Shown: positions 1-6,611 of the stretch, piece after piece
How positions within the stretch are numbered: the first letter of the stretch is position 1
Layout of the letters: the number at the start of each line of letters is the position of its first letter
NCBI GenBank assembly: GCA_964353355.1
Contig: CAYGVT010000001.1
Span: forward strand, 1 to 8,311
Reading direction: 5' to 3'
DNA length: 8,311 nt
From: CAYGVT01 sp964353355
GTDB taxonomy: Archaea > Thermoplasmatota > DTKX01 > GCA-020343715
The notes under the pieces: generated by a model
What the model was told of the DNA's origin: nothing
The model's database searches: none
What the model saw: the letters and a program-made list of their open reading frames with translations, nothing else
Translations under genes and position numbers: made by a program

Positions 1-545
1 CCGAACTCGGACTTCTTCCCCTTCTTCACCCACGTGCCGTCCTTGCTCCTCCGCGTCCTCGCCCCGCCGCCCCTGGGCTCGTCCGCCTTGGCATGGCCGG
101 GGTCGGCCGTGATGAACGTCGCGTCCTGGATGACGCCCTTCTTGACCGTGAGCCCCTTCGCATCGAGCTGCCGGTTGAGCTCCTTCCAGATATCCCTGTC
201 CTTGCCCGCATTGATGAGCCGCTCGCGGAAGAACCACACCGTCGTGCAGTCCGGCACGGAGTCCGGGAACCCCAGGAACCTCCTGAATGACACTCTGTCG
301 ATCACCTGTCTCTCGAGCTCCGGGTCGGAGAGGCCGTGCCATGCCTGCAGGACGAGCATCTTTATCATGATGACCTCATCGATGTTGGGGCGGCCACCCT
401 TGATGCTGGTGTTGTCGAACATGTCGGCGACGATGGGCCTGAACGCGTCCCAGTCGATCAGCGCATCAACCTCCGCGAGCCTGTCGCCGAGCTTCGCGAA
501 CAGTTTGTACTGCTCTCGGAACGCGAAGTCTGTTAAATTATTCAT
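1..545 (-). CDS. IS5-family DDE transposase, N-terminal 181 codons (runs off left edge)
   Basis: Reading the minus strand from ATG at 545-543 gives an open frame to the window edge with no stop. The protein begins MNNLTDFAFREQYKLF. It has the layout of IS5-type transposases: a helical N-terminal domain (DUF772-like) with GGRPNIDEVIMIKMLVLQ near residues 50-67, then LSDPELERQV and a DCTTVWFFRERL segment. QDATFITAD follows at about 140-148, where D141 fits the first catalytic Asp of the DDE triad. The segment RRSKDGTWVKKGKKSEF near the edge is typical just before the second catalytic region. Known role of the family: cut-and-paste movement of the element. The remaining catalytic residues lie outside the window, so intactness cannot be judged; nothing visible is broken. 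An AT-rich TATA box lies 23-35 bases upstream. Confidence 0.9.
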   Translation of the reverse strand, partial: MNNLTDFAFREQYKLFAKLGDRLAEVDALIDWDAFRPIVADMFDNTSIKGGRPNIDEVIMIKMLVLQAWHGLSDPELERQVIDRVSFRRFLGFPDSVPDCTTVWFFRERLINAGKDRDIWKELNRQLDAKGLTVKKGVIQDATFITADPGHAKADEPRGGGARTRRSKDGTWVKKGKKSEF

Positions 546-567
546 GGAAAATAGTATGCATTACGAG

Positions 568-580
568 CATATAAATATTT
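568..580 (-). promoter_or_regulatory. Archaeal TATA box for the transposase
   Basis: The minus strand reads AAATATTTATATG here, a near-ideal archaeal TATA element. The distance from its centre to the ATG at 545 is about 29 bases. Since archaeal transcription usually starts 24-28 bases after the TATA centre, the transcript would begin at or within a few bases of the ATG, giving a nearly leaderless mRNA. No Shine-Dalgarno sequence stands directly before the ATG, which agrees. The transcription start is inferred. Confidence 0.65.
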
Positions 581-776
581 TTATTGACGTGTAACCTCCT
601 CACTACCATCATCGAGGTTTTTCAAAATCCTCTATTATTTAAAATGCCCTTCCATTCAAGTAACATCTTACTCTCCTCGACTCATCTTATCACCCATTGT
701 TCCTCGCACTATTTCTCTTTTTCCTGGTCGGCTCCCGCCAGACCACCCCCTTGCCAACGTGGCATTGCCGAACCGC

Positions 777-1403
777 CTACCCCCGGCCCGCCCGCCCCCG
801 CTTATTCCTCCTCCTCCAATACCTGAACTCACAAACCTCCCGCTCGAACTCCCTCCCCTCCCTCCAGCACGCATCGAGCTCCCCCACCACGCTCCAAAAC
901 TCCTCCTCGGAGAGCCCCTCCTTCATCCTGACGACCCACCACGCGGCCGCGACCATGGTCTCCCCGTCCCCCGGCACCCGGCGCCCGAACGTGACGAACC
1001 AGGGGCTCCCGACATCCTCCTCCTCCAGCCATGCGCCCGTATAATGGCACAAGAACCTGCCCTCCTCTGGGCTCCACGCCTCCCCGAGCGCCCTGGCGCG
1101 CGCGTGGAAGTCCCGGTGCCTCGCCCGGATGATGCCGTAGCACCGCGGGCAGTACCCGAGCCTCTCCAGTCGCGGCTCCCCGCAGACGCCGCAAGCCCCC
1201 GTCGGGGCCAGCCCCCCGACCATCCTGGGCAGGGGCGGCATCCTGCGGCCCCACCACTCGAACTTGATAAGGTCCATGTCGAACGGCCGGCCGGCACGGT
1301 GGGCCGCGAGCTCCCTGACGGCGAGGGGGAACTCCTCGGGGCCGAGCTCGAACTTCATCGAGTTGAGAAGCTCGCAGGTGGCGACGAGGCGGGACGACCG
1401 CAC
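777..1403 (-). CDS. Zinc-knuckle / HNH-like protein, C-terminal unit of a tandem duplication; 208-codon frame from a GTG
   Basis: I do not recognise a named gene. The intact frame starts at GTG 1403-1401, the first usable start after an in-frame TAG at 1556-1554. Residues 1-54 are the end of a first repeat unit (LLNSMKFEL, then PFDMDLIKFEWWGRR). Residues 71-88 form a CxxC-x10-CxxC zinc knuckle (CGVC, YCPRC). Residues 119-164 carry CHYTGAWL, SPWFVTF and MVAAAWWVVRMKEGLSEEEF, which resemble HNH-type proteins with a CHYTG...FDH...LLNSMK pattern. In this unit FDH is replaced by FGR and the expected Asn by Val, so nuclease activity is unlikely. The real gene probably began upstream, because the matching first unit lies in the same frame beyond the TAG. 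It is very GC-rich, unlike the next gene. Whether it is expressed or a remnant is open; the opposite-strand long frames here are composition artefacts. Confidence 0.6.
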   Translation of the reverse strand: MRSSRLVATCELLNSMKFELGPEEFPLAVRELAAHRAGRPFDMDLIKFEWWGRRMPPLPRMVGGLAPTGACGVCGEPRLERLGYCPRCYGIIRARHRDFHARARALGEAWSPEEGRFLCHYTGAWLEEEDVGSPWFVTFGRRVPGDGETMVAAAWWVVRMKEGLSEEEFWSVVGELDACWREGREFEREVCEFRYWRRRNKRGRAGRG

Positions 1404-1583
1404 GGCATAGAGATGGTCGAAGGTGATGTGGAACGGGTCCCTGGGGTCCCGCTCGTCGAGGGGGACGCGGCTCCAGTGGCAGCGGAAGGCGTCGAGGTCC
1501 CGGTCGTAGGCCTCGCGGAGGGCGGAGCGGCGCTTTGCGTTCTCGGGACGGTTCTAGAGATGGCCACGGCACCGGGTGCAATA
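807..1583 (-). repeat. Tandem duplication of a ~115-codon zinc-knuckle/HNH-like unit
   Basis: Unit 1 (1583-1242, 114 codons) and unit 2 (1154-807, 116 codons) align from end to end. YCTRC matches YCPRC, RCHWSRVPLDERD matches LCHYTGAWLEEED, and PFHITFDH matches PWFVTFGR. LLNSMKFELGPEEF matches VVRMKEGLSEEEF, and KFEWWGRR matches EFRYWRRR. Nearly equal length and conserved order show a duplication of the whole domain. Divergence is high, so it is old. Unit 1 keeps the DH and N positions; unit 2 keeps the complete zinc knuckle. Confidence 0.65.
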
Positions 1584-1634
1584 GGACGAGTGGTGGCCGG
1601 GGGCTGGGGCGGGGGCCGGGTCCTCGAGGGGCCA
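1404..1634 (-). pseudogene. Interrupted N-terminal half of the zinc-knuckle/HNH-like gene
   Basis: Translating the same minus-strand frame upstream of the GTG at 1403 gives protein clearly homologous to the downstream unit. YCTRC lies at 1583-1569 and a TAG at 1556-1554. RPENAKRRSRLREAYDRDL follows, then RCHWSRVPLDERDP, then PFHITFDHL ending at 1410. FDH is the HNH-like catalytic pair that the second unit has lost. Between the TAG and FDH there is no ATG, GTG or TTG in frame, so this part cannot be made from a normal start. A second in-frame TAG lies at 1637-1635, and the outer CxxC of the zinc knuckle is absent. I infer a gene inactivated by stops and probably a frameshift. Confidence 0.55.
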
Positions 1635-1741
1635 CTACCTAGTCACAACGGGTGCATGCCGGCGGGGACGAGTGGGTATGGAGAGGTCTGCCTGAGCGTG
1701 GTGTGGGAGGGAGTCGTAAATGGCATAGAAAATGAATAAGT

Positions 1742-1752
1742 ACATATATATA
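1742..1752 (-). promoter_or_regulatory. TATA box pointing toward the HNH-like gene
   Basis: The minus strand reads GTATATATATG. An ATG lies about 21 bases beyond the centre, at 1726-1724, as expected for a leaderless start. That ATG opens a frame of only 27 codons ending in TGA at 1645-1643, and it is not the frame of the HNH-like protein. This fits a true old start now separated from its gene by a frameshift, but that is inference. Confidence 0.4.
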
Positions 1753-1785
1753 CTCCGACGCAGGGGATGGGTGAATGTGGAGTAA

Positions 1786-1799
1786 CTCTATATATAGAG
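1786..1799. repeat. Perfect 14-base palindrome
   Basis: CTCTATATATAGAG equals its own reverse complement. It lies between the divergent HNH-like gene and the giant surface-protein gene, about 75 bases upstream of the latter's TATA box. It could be a dimeric regulator operator, or a TATA element usable in both directions. No gene start sits at the right distance on the plus strand, which favours an operator or an unannotated short RNA. Confidence 0.5.
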
Positions 1800-1803
1800 G
1801 CGC

Positions 1804-1835
1804 GGGGGGGGTAGGGCGGAGGGATGTGGCGCGGG
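1804..1835 (+). other. G-rich tract with G-quadruplex potential
   Basis: A run of eight G (1804-1811) is followed by GGG at 1814-1816, 1821-1823 and 1833-1835. Taking the eight-G run as two tracts gives four G3 tracts with loops of 2, 2 and 4 bases, which satisfies the usual quadruplex pattern on the plus (non-template) strand. It lies just upstream of the promoter of the giant gene. Function is not shown by the sequence. Confidence 0.4.
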
Positions 1836-1869
1836 TGAGTGGTTGGATGACAATATCGAGTATCTGGAG

Positions 1870-1878
1870 CTATTTAAG
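1870..1878 (+). promoter_or_regulatory. TATA box for the giant surface-protein gene
   Basis: CTATTTAAG is a good archaeal TATA element in a local AT-rich dip. Transcription would begin near 1900. That leaves a leader of about 50 bases before the preferred ATG at 1954, or under 10 bases before the in-frame ATG at 1909. Confidence 0.5.
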
Positions 1879-1940
1879 GACAGTCAATATTAGAAAAAAA
1901 GAAATAGGATGTGGAGCAATAGAGTTAACGACGGTCGGTC

Positions 1941-1945
1941 GGAGG
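1941..1945 (+). promoter_or_regulatory. Shine-Dalgarno site deciding the start at 1954
   Basis: GGAGG ends 8 bases before ATG 1954-1956. The other in-frame ATG, at 1909, has no such site. This is the reason the shorter start was chosen; a near-leaderless start at 1909 (15 residues longer) remains possible. Confidence 0.5.
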
Positions 1946-1953
1946 ATGGACTG

Positions 1954-4900
1954 ATGTCCGAGAGGATTGATTCCAAAACTTCTAATGCAACAGTAGAGTA
2001 CAGAAAAAGAAATGAGCGATTGCCTAATATTAATTCCAGTCATGGTAGAAAGAGGCTCTCGAAACATAGATTATGGCGTTGTGCATGGCTGGTACCTGTT
2101 ATCGTATGCAGTTTGATCGTTTCCGTGGTTCCCACCCCAGCGAATTCTGCTTTGAAAATAGATAATCTTGAAATTATCGATAATTCCATAAAACATTTGA
2201 GAACTTGGATTCCCGAGGAAATTAAAATAAACCAGGAACAGAAATTCCTCGAGAACAGGGGCCAGCTTAACAATCCAGATGTAAGGTTCTATACAATTGG
2301 AAATCCAATCCTCACCGGATTCACAGATTATGGAATGATCCTCGTATTGAATGAGAAATTTAAGGAATCAGAAGAAACCAACTCCGATGGCATCTTCGAG
2401 AAGGATTCATTCGGATCTTCGTTTGCGTTCAAGATCATTTTCAGCATTAGCAATAATATCACACCAGTAGGAATGTCTCCTTTTGATGACCGGTCATCGT
2501 TCATCGTTGGCAGAGAACCACTGAATTGGCGAACCTCAGTCACAAGTTATAGGGAAATTGCCTATCGAGAATTATACCCCAATATCGATCTCCGTTTCTA
2601 TTTCAAGGATGGTGACTTGAAATATGACCTTATTCTCCACCCTGGAACAAATATCGAGGATGTCGCTTTCGAGTACTCTGATGGAATCACGGTTGAAGTC
2701 GAATCTACAAGCGGAGACGTTCTTATCAAAACACCTATCGGAATCATGCGCGATAATCACCCAATCGCCTATCAGTCTATTGAAGGAGTGCTCACGCGGA
2801 TCCCATGTCATTTCACTCAAAGAGGAGAACGAACAATCGGTTTCGCCTTCGATAATACACCATTTTCTGGTTATGATGTTGTCATCGATCCAGGCTTCAA
2901 GTACGGCACCTTTATCGGAGGAAGTGATCAGGAGTGGGTCTATGATATCGATGTCGATGAATACGGTAATGTCTTCGTTGTCGGTCAGACAGAATCACCA
3001 GATTTCCCCATGAGTCCCGGTTGCTATGATAGCATTCGAAATGGGTCGTATGATGGATACGTGGCAAAATTGGATCCCGCATTATCACATCTCGAATTCT
3101 GCACATATATCGGCGGAAACGATTGGGACCAAGTTAACGAGATAGTAGCCCGGCCAGATGGAAGTTCCTATCTTGTGGGGCATACGGAATCCATCGATTT
3201 CCCTACGACCGCGAATGCATACTGCACCACGATGAATGGAGCGGGGGATGCATTCTATATTATCCTCAATAGTGCAGGAACAGACCTACTCTATTCCACT
3301 TTTCTAGGTGGGGAGAGTGCTGATGATTGGGCAACCGAAATATCAATCGATGTATCAGGAAATGTCTTCATTATCGGTTCGACAGAGTCTCAAAATTTGC
3401 CCGTTACTTCAGGCGCCTACATGACAAGTCTAAACGGTAAGAGAGACGGTTTTGTACTGAAAGCCAAACCAGATTTCACAGAGATTCTGTACTGCACCTA
3501 CATTGGTGGCGTGAACAATGAGGGCGTATTCGATTCCTCACTGTCCCCTGATGGTTCGTTGACTCTCGCGGGTTGGACGGAAGGAGATTTTCCTACAACC
3601 CCCGGAGCATACTCAAGCTCGATTTTTAATGATGGCTATTTCGTGCTGAGACTGAACGCCTTGGGCTCCGATTTGATATACTCAACATATTGTCCCGATG
3701 GCTCTGATGCAGAGACATTGAGCGCGGTCACGACTGACTCGCAAGGGAATGTGTACCTCGTCGGCCGATCGAATTCCACGGATTATCCTACCACGGCTGA
3801 TGCCATCGACCGCTCATGCGACGGGTACACGAATGGCTTCATCTCCGTCATAGCCGACAATGGTACCAAACTGAATTATAGCACCTTCATCCATCAGGAT
3901 GCTTACAGCTGCTTCAATGAGGTATCCATTGATGATAAGGGAGAGGAACTGGCAATCGTTGGACGGGCCGTAGGGGACCTCTTCCCCACAACGGCAGGAG
4001 CATTCGATGATGAATATCGAGATACTGCAGGATATGGGGATGGAATCCTTTGCGTGTTCAATCTCACAAATAGCAGGATGGCATATTCGACGTACATCGG
4101 GGGTAGGATTGGCGACAATCTTGAGATAGTGGAGTTTGGTCCCAATGGAACAATTTGGTTGTGTGGCGATACGGATTCAAGGGATTTCTACACATCACAG
4201 AGCGCCTATTCTAGTGAATATGCCGGTCAGGGCGATTTGATTGTCGTGCAAATTGACCCAAGGCCAGGCAAACCAGCGACCGCCCCCTCCAGCTTCCAGT
4301 GCGTCCCATCCGATTGGGAGGTTTTCATAAACTGGAGCCGTCCCCTGGATGAGGGAGGATGCCGTGTCAAGTATTATGAATTATCAAGGTTCAATGCCTC
4401 CACTGGTCAATGGGACCTCCTGCTGCAGGACTACTCATTTCTCTATCATGACTTGAACGTCACGAACGGAGAGAGATATCGCTATCGGATTTGTGCCGTT
4501 TCGAATGCAGGGATGGGCTCCTATGCCGAGCAGAGCGCAACCGTGCTGGCAGTGCTTCCTAGCATGCCACTGAACCTCACAGGGACGACGGGGACGAGTA
4601 CTGTGGTGCTGGAATGGAAACCCCCGTCATTCGATGGCGGTAGCAGGATAACCGGCCATATCATCATGCGAGGGCTCTACAGGGATAGTATGGTCGAGTT
4701 GATGCGAATCGGAAACGAAACCTCCTGGGAGGACACGACCGTGGAATTGGGCACATTCTACTACTATAAGGTCGCAGCAATGAACTCCGTCGGTACCGGA
4801 CCGTTCTCCGATACGATACGAATAAAACCTCTCAATCTACCGTCGTCGCCGAGGTCCTTCTCTGTGGTCCCAGGTGACGATGAGGTAAGGCTTTCTTGGG

Positions 4901-6348
4901 AGCTTCCCACGAGTGATGGCGGAATGCCCCTCATGGGCTTCAGGCTCTATCGTGGCACTGCTCCAGATAATTTCGCGCTCCTTGCCACGAGATTGATTAC
5001 AGAGCCCAGTTTCACGGACGCGAATGTCACGAACGGGATGATGTACCTCTACTATGTGACTGCGTACACCGAGTTCGGTGAGAGCGACCGCTCGACGGTA
5101 CTCGACGCAATCCCATTTGGGAAGCCTGGTGTCCCGACCAATCTAATTGTCACGGCAGGGGACGGTGAAGTGCTTCTGTCATGGTATGCCCCAGAGAGCG
5201 ATGGAGGCCGTGCAATTACCGGATACAAGATCTTCTGTGGAGAGGATGGTGGTGACATCGCGTTCATGTTGAAGATTGGTAACAACACGGAATTCAAGCA
5301 CTCCGACCTCGTGAACGGCCGTACCTATTCGTACAAGGTCCGTGCCGTCAACGAGGCAGGCGATAGCCCACTCAGTGAAAGTGCAAGCGCAATGCCTGTA
5401 GGCCCGCCGGGTGCGGCGGGCAATCTCATGGCGGAGCTTGTCGCAGGTGGGGTGCGCCTTGGATGGATTCCGCCCATCGAAACAGGCGGCGTACCGTCCA
5501 TGAGCTACGATGTGCTTCGAGGGACAGAGGCAACAGCCCTCAAGAGTATTGCCACGTTCACGGATGTGTCGGAGTACATCGATGAGAACTTGAATGTGGG
5601 GGTGTGCTATTATTATCAGTTGCGGACGTTCAATGAGCATGGTAGTGGACCTCTGACGGAGGTCGTATCGATTGTCTTCGTTGCCGTGCCTGGCCCTGTC
5701 GCCAACCTCACCGGGAAGGCCGGCAACGCCAGGGCAACGCTGTCATGGACGGCGCCCCTCTCGGATGGAGGGACTCCAGTAGTGGGCTACATCGTCAAGA
5801 GGGGACTTTTTGAATCGGGGCTCGAGGAAGTAAAGCGCATCGATAGCAGCGCGAGTAACTATACGGACGAGGGTGTAGACAATGGGAAGACCTATTACTA
5901 TGCTGTATTCGCACTCAACGCGGTTGGTGTTGGTGCGACCTCTCCAACAATTAACGTTACACCTCGTGCACCACCAGGAGCGCCGACGGGTTTCCAGTTG
6001 AGGGTCGAGGGCGCGACGGTGGTCCTAACCTGGCTCGAGCCCTCCTTGGGAGGAAGAGCGCCGGTCACGGGGTATAGCGTGATGCGGGGGCTTTCCCCAG
6101 ACCTGCTGGAGATCATCGCGAAGGTCGATGGCGTCCAGACGTACACCGACACCACCATCGAGAAGGGGAAGACCTATTATTATACCGTAATGGCCGACAG
6201 CGTTTCAGGCCTCGGTGATAGAACCGCAACCATAAAGGCAACGCTGAAAACCGAGGAAGACGGCCCTGGTTTTGGGGTTATATCCACGGTCATAATCTTT
6301 GTGATTATCGCCATGTTGATGAATGCAATGAAGCGGAGACAGTTCTAA
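1954..6348 (+). CDS. Giant cell-surface protein: SBBP beta-propeller plus seven fibronectin III domains, C-terminally anchored
   Basis: 1464 residues from the ATG at 1954. Residues 43-59 (CAWLVPVIVCSLIVSVV) after a basic stretch form a signal peptide, with NSA-LK as a plausible cleavage site. Residues about 75-313 match the domain that precedes SBBP repeats (FLENRGQL, YRELYPNIDLRFYF, ending in VIDPGFKYGTF). Residues 316-769 hold seven SBBP repeats with the pattern TYIGG...GNVFVVGxTES.DFPTT..AY, enough for a complete seven-bladed propeller. Residues 770-1433 hold seven fibronectin III domains, each with a V.L.W..P..DGG core and a G..YYY.V.A.N..G element. Residues 1440-1459 are hydrophobic and followed by KRRQF, a C-terminal anchor with the positive end inside. 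Several N-X-S/T sequons fit a glycosylated exterior. SBBP/fibronectin proteins are usually thought to act in adhesion or the cell envelope, but no partner or ligand can be named. The first half is clearly more AT-rich than the fibronectin part. Confidence 0.9.
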   Translation: MSERIDSKTSNATVEYRKRNERLPNINSSHGRKRLSKHRLWRCAWLVPVIVCSLIVSVVPTPANSALKIDNLEIIDNSIKHLRTWIPEEIKINQEQKFLENRGQLNNPDVRFYTIGNPILTGFTDYGMILVLNEKFKESEETNSDGIFEKDSFGSSFAFKIIFSISNNITPVGMSPFDDRSSFIVGREPLNWRTSVTSYREIAYRELYPNIDLRFYFKDGDLKYDLILHPGTNIEDVAFEYSDGITVEVESTSGDVLIKTPIGIMRDNHPIAYQSIEGVLTRIPCHFTQRGERTIGFAFDNTPFSGYDVVIDPGFKYGTFIGGSDQEWVYDIDVDEYGNVFVVGQTESPDFPMSPGCYDSIRNGSYDGYVAKLDPALSHLEFCTYIGGNDWDQVNEIVARPDGSSYLVGHTESIDFPTTANAYCTTMNGAGDAFYIILNSAGTDLLYSTFLGGESADDWATEISIDVSGNVFIIGSTESQNLPVTSGAYMTSLNGKRDGFVLKAKPDFTEILYCTYIGGVNNEGVFDSSLSPDGSLTLAGWTEGDFPTTPGAYSSSIFNDGYFVLRLNALGSDLIYSTYCPDGSDAETLSAVTTDSQGNVYLVGRSNSTDYPTTADAIDRSCDGYTNGFISVIADNGTKLNYSTFIHQDAYSCFNEVSIDDKGEELAIVGRAVGDLFPTTAGAFDDEYRDTAGYGDGILCVFNLTNSRMAYSTYIGGRIGDNLEIVEFGPNGTIWLCGDTDSRDFYTSQSAYSSEYAGQGDLIVVQIDPRPGKPATAPSSFQCVPSDWEVFINWSRPLDEGGCRVKYYELSRFNASTGQWDLLLQDYSFLYHDLNVTNGERYRYRICAVSNAGMGSYAEQSATVLAVLPSMPLNLTGTTGTSTVVLEWKPPSFDGGSRITGHIIMRGLYRDSMVELMRIGNETSWEDTTVELGTFYYYKVAAMNSVGTGPFSDTIRIKPLNLPSSPRSFSVVPGDDEVRLSWELPTSDGGMPLMGFRLYRGTAPDNFALLATRLITEPSFTDANVTNGMMYLYYVTAYTEFGESDRSTVLDAIPFGKPGVPTNLIVTAGDGEVLLSWYAPESDGGRAITGYKIFCGEDGGDIAFMLKIGNNTEFKHSDLVNGRTYSYKVRAVNEAGDSPLSESASAMPVGPPGAAGNLMAELVAGGVRLGWIPPIETGGVPSMSYDVLRGTEATALKSIATFTDVSEYIDENLNVGVCYYYQLRTFNEHGSGPLTEVVSIVFVAVPGPVANLTGKAGNARATLSWTAPLSDGGTPVVGYIVKRGLFESGLEEVKRIDSSASNYTDEGVDNGKTYYYAVFALNAVGVGATSPTINVTPRAPPGAPTGFQLRVEGATVVLTWLEPSLGGRAPVTGYSVMRGLSPDLLEIIAKVDGVQTYTDTTIEKGKTYYYTVMADSVSGLGDRTATIKATLKTEEDGPGFGVISTVIIFVIIAMLMNAMKRRQF
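2899..4260 (+). repeat. Seven SBBP protein repeats (seven-bladed beta-propeller)
   Basis: Seven copies of about 62-70 codons open with YGTFIGG, CTYIGG, TFLGG, TYIGG, TYCPDG, TFIHQD and TYIGG. Most contain a central D..GN.F..G.TES block and an FPTT/AY block. The fifth and sixth copies have lost the IGG motif. These are protein-level repeats; DNA similarity between copies is low, so they are old. Confidence 0.8.
4261..6252 (+). repeat. Seven tandem fibronectin type III domains
   Basis: Domain starts, by conserved P..P linker, are near 4261, 4555, 4834, 5119, 5401, 5683 and 5968, giving a regular pitch of about 280-295 bases. Each carries the buried Trp of strand B (INW, LEW, LSW, LSW, LGW, LSW, LTW) and a tyrosine-rich strand F. 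The last two share the 14-base run GGGAAGACCTATTA at strand F, suggesting that these two are the most recent duplicates. Confidence 0.85.
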
Positions 6349-6611
6349 ACACACTCTATTCGGGAACCCAGTCATCATCGTCCACTCTCCCGTAGCTGGC
6401 GTGCGTAAATGTACCACCTTAACAGGAATATAGGCGTCCCTTAGAGGAACGATGGAGGCGGTTGCGATTCACCATTGTTCATTGGACGAGTGAGCGCGCA
6501 GGGGCGTGGAAGCATATCCTGCAAGGGCGTTGCTTCAAGGGCGGTCGGTCTTCATGGGGTTATGAGATACCAATCGTATGATGGTCGATGATCATCCACT
6601 TGTCTCTTGAA
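6349..6611. other. Convergent intergenic spacer, no gene seen
   Basis: This 263-base spacer separates the 3' ends of the giant gene and the PKD gene. I see no tRNA, no convincing reading frame and no strong hairpin-plus-T terminator. A 10-base palindrome, GATGATCATC, sits at 6587-6596 just beyond the PKD stop codon and could be a weak stem. Confidence 0.5.

Larger units (their letters stand above)
1..600 (-). mobile_element. Promoter-side end of an IS5-family insertion sequence (outer boundary uncertain)
   Basis: The transposase gene at 545-1 implies an insertion sequence whose 5' end (relative to transposase transcription) lies a short way above 580. The stretch around 588-602, read on the minus strand as GAGGAGGTTACACG, is a candidate terminal inverted repeat. 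The matching end is outside the window, so neither the repeat nor a target duplication can be confirmed. The right boundary given here is an estimate. Confidence 0.5.

Noticed and set aside
34..594. 186-codon plus-strand frame
   Set aside because: Antisense to the transposase, whose minus-strand motifs are clear.
829..1635. 268-codon minus-strand frame starting at GTG 1635
   Set aside because: It overlaps the HNH-like gene out of frame and is proline/arginine/glycine low-complexity without motifs. High G+C removes stops in shifted frames.
759..1739. 326-codon plus-strand open frame rich in proline, arginine and alanine
   Set aside because: It is the antisense of the GC-rich HNH-like gene. 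The minus frame has conserved cysteines, CHYTG-type motifs and an internal duplication, while the plus frame shows only composition bias.
5179..5640. 153-codon minus-strand frame inside the giant gene
   Set aside because: Antisense shadow of fibronectin domains four and five.
6349..6611. Possible tRNA or small RNA in the convergent spacer
   Set aside because: No acceptor stem, anticodon arm or TTC-loop pattern could be laid out; no strong stem except a 10-base palindrome.
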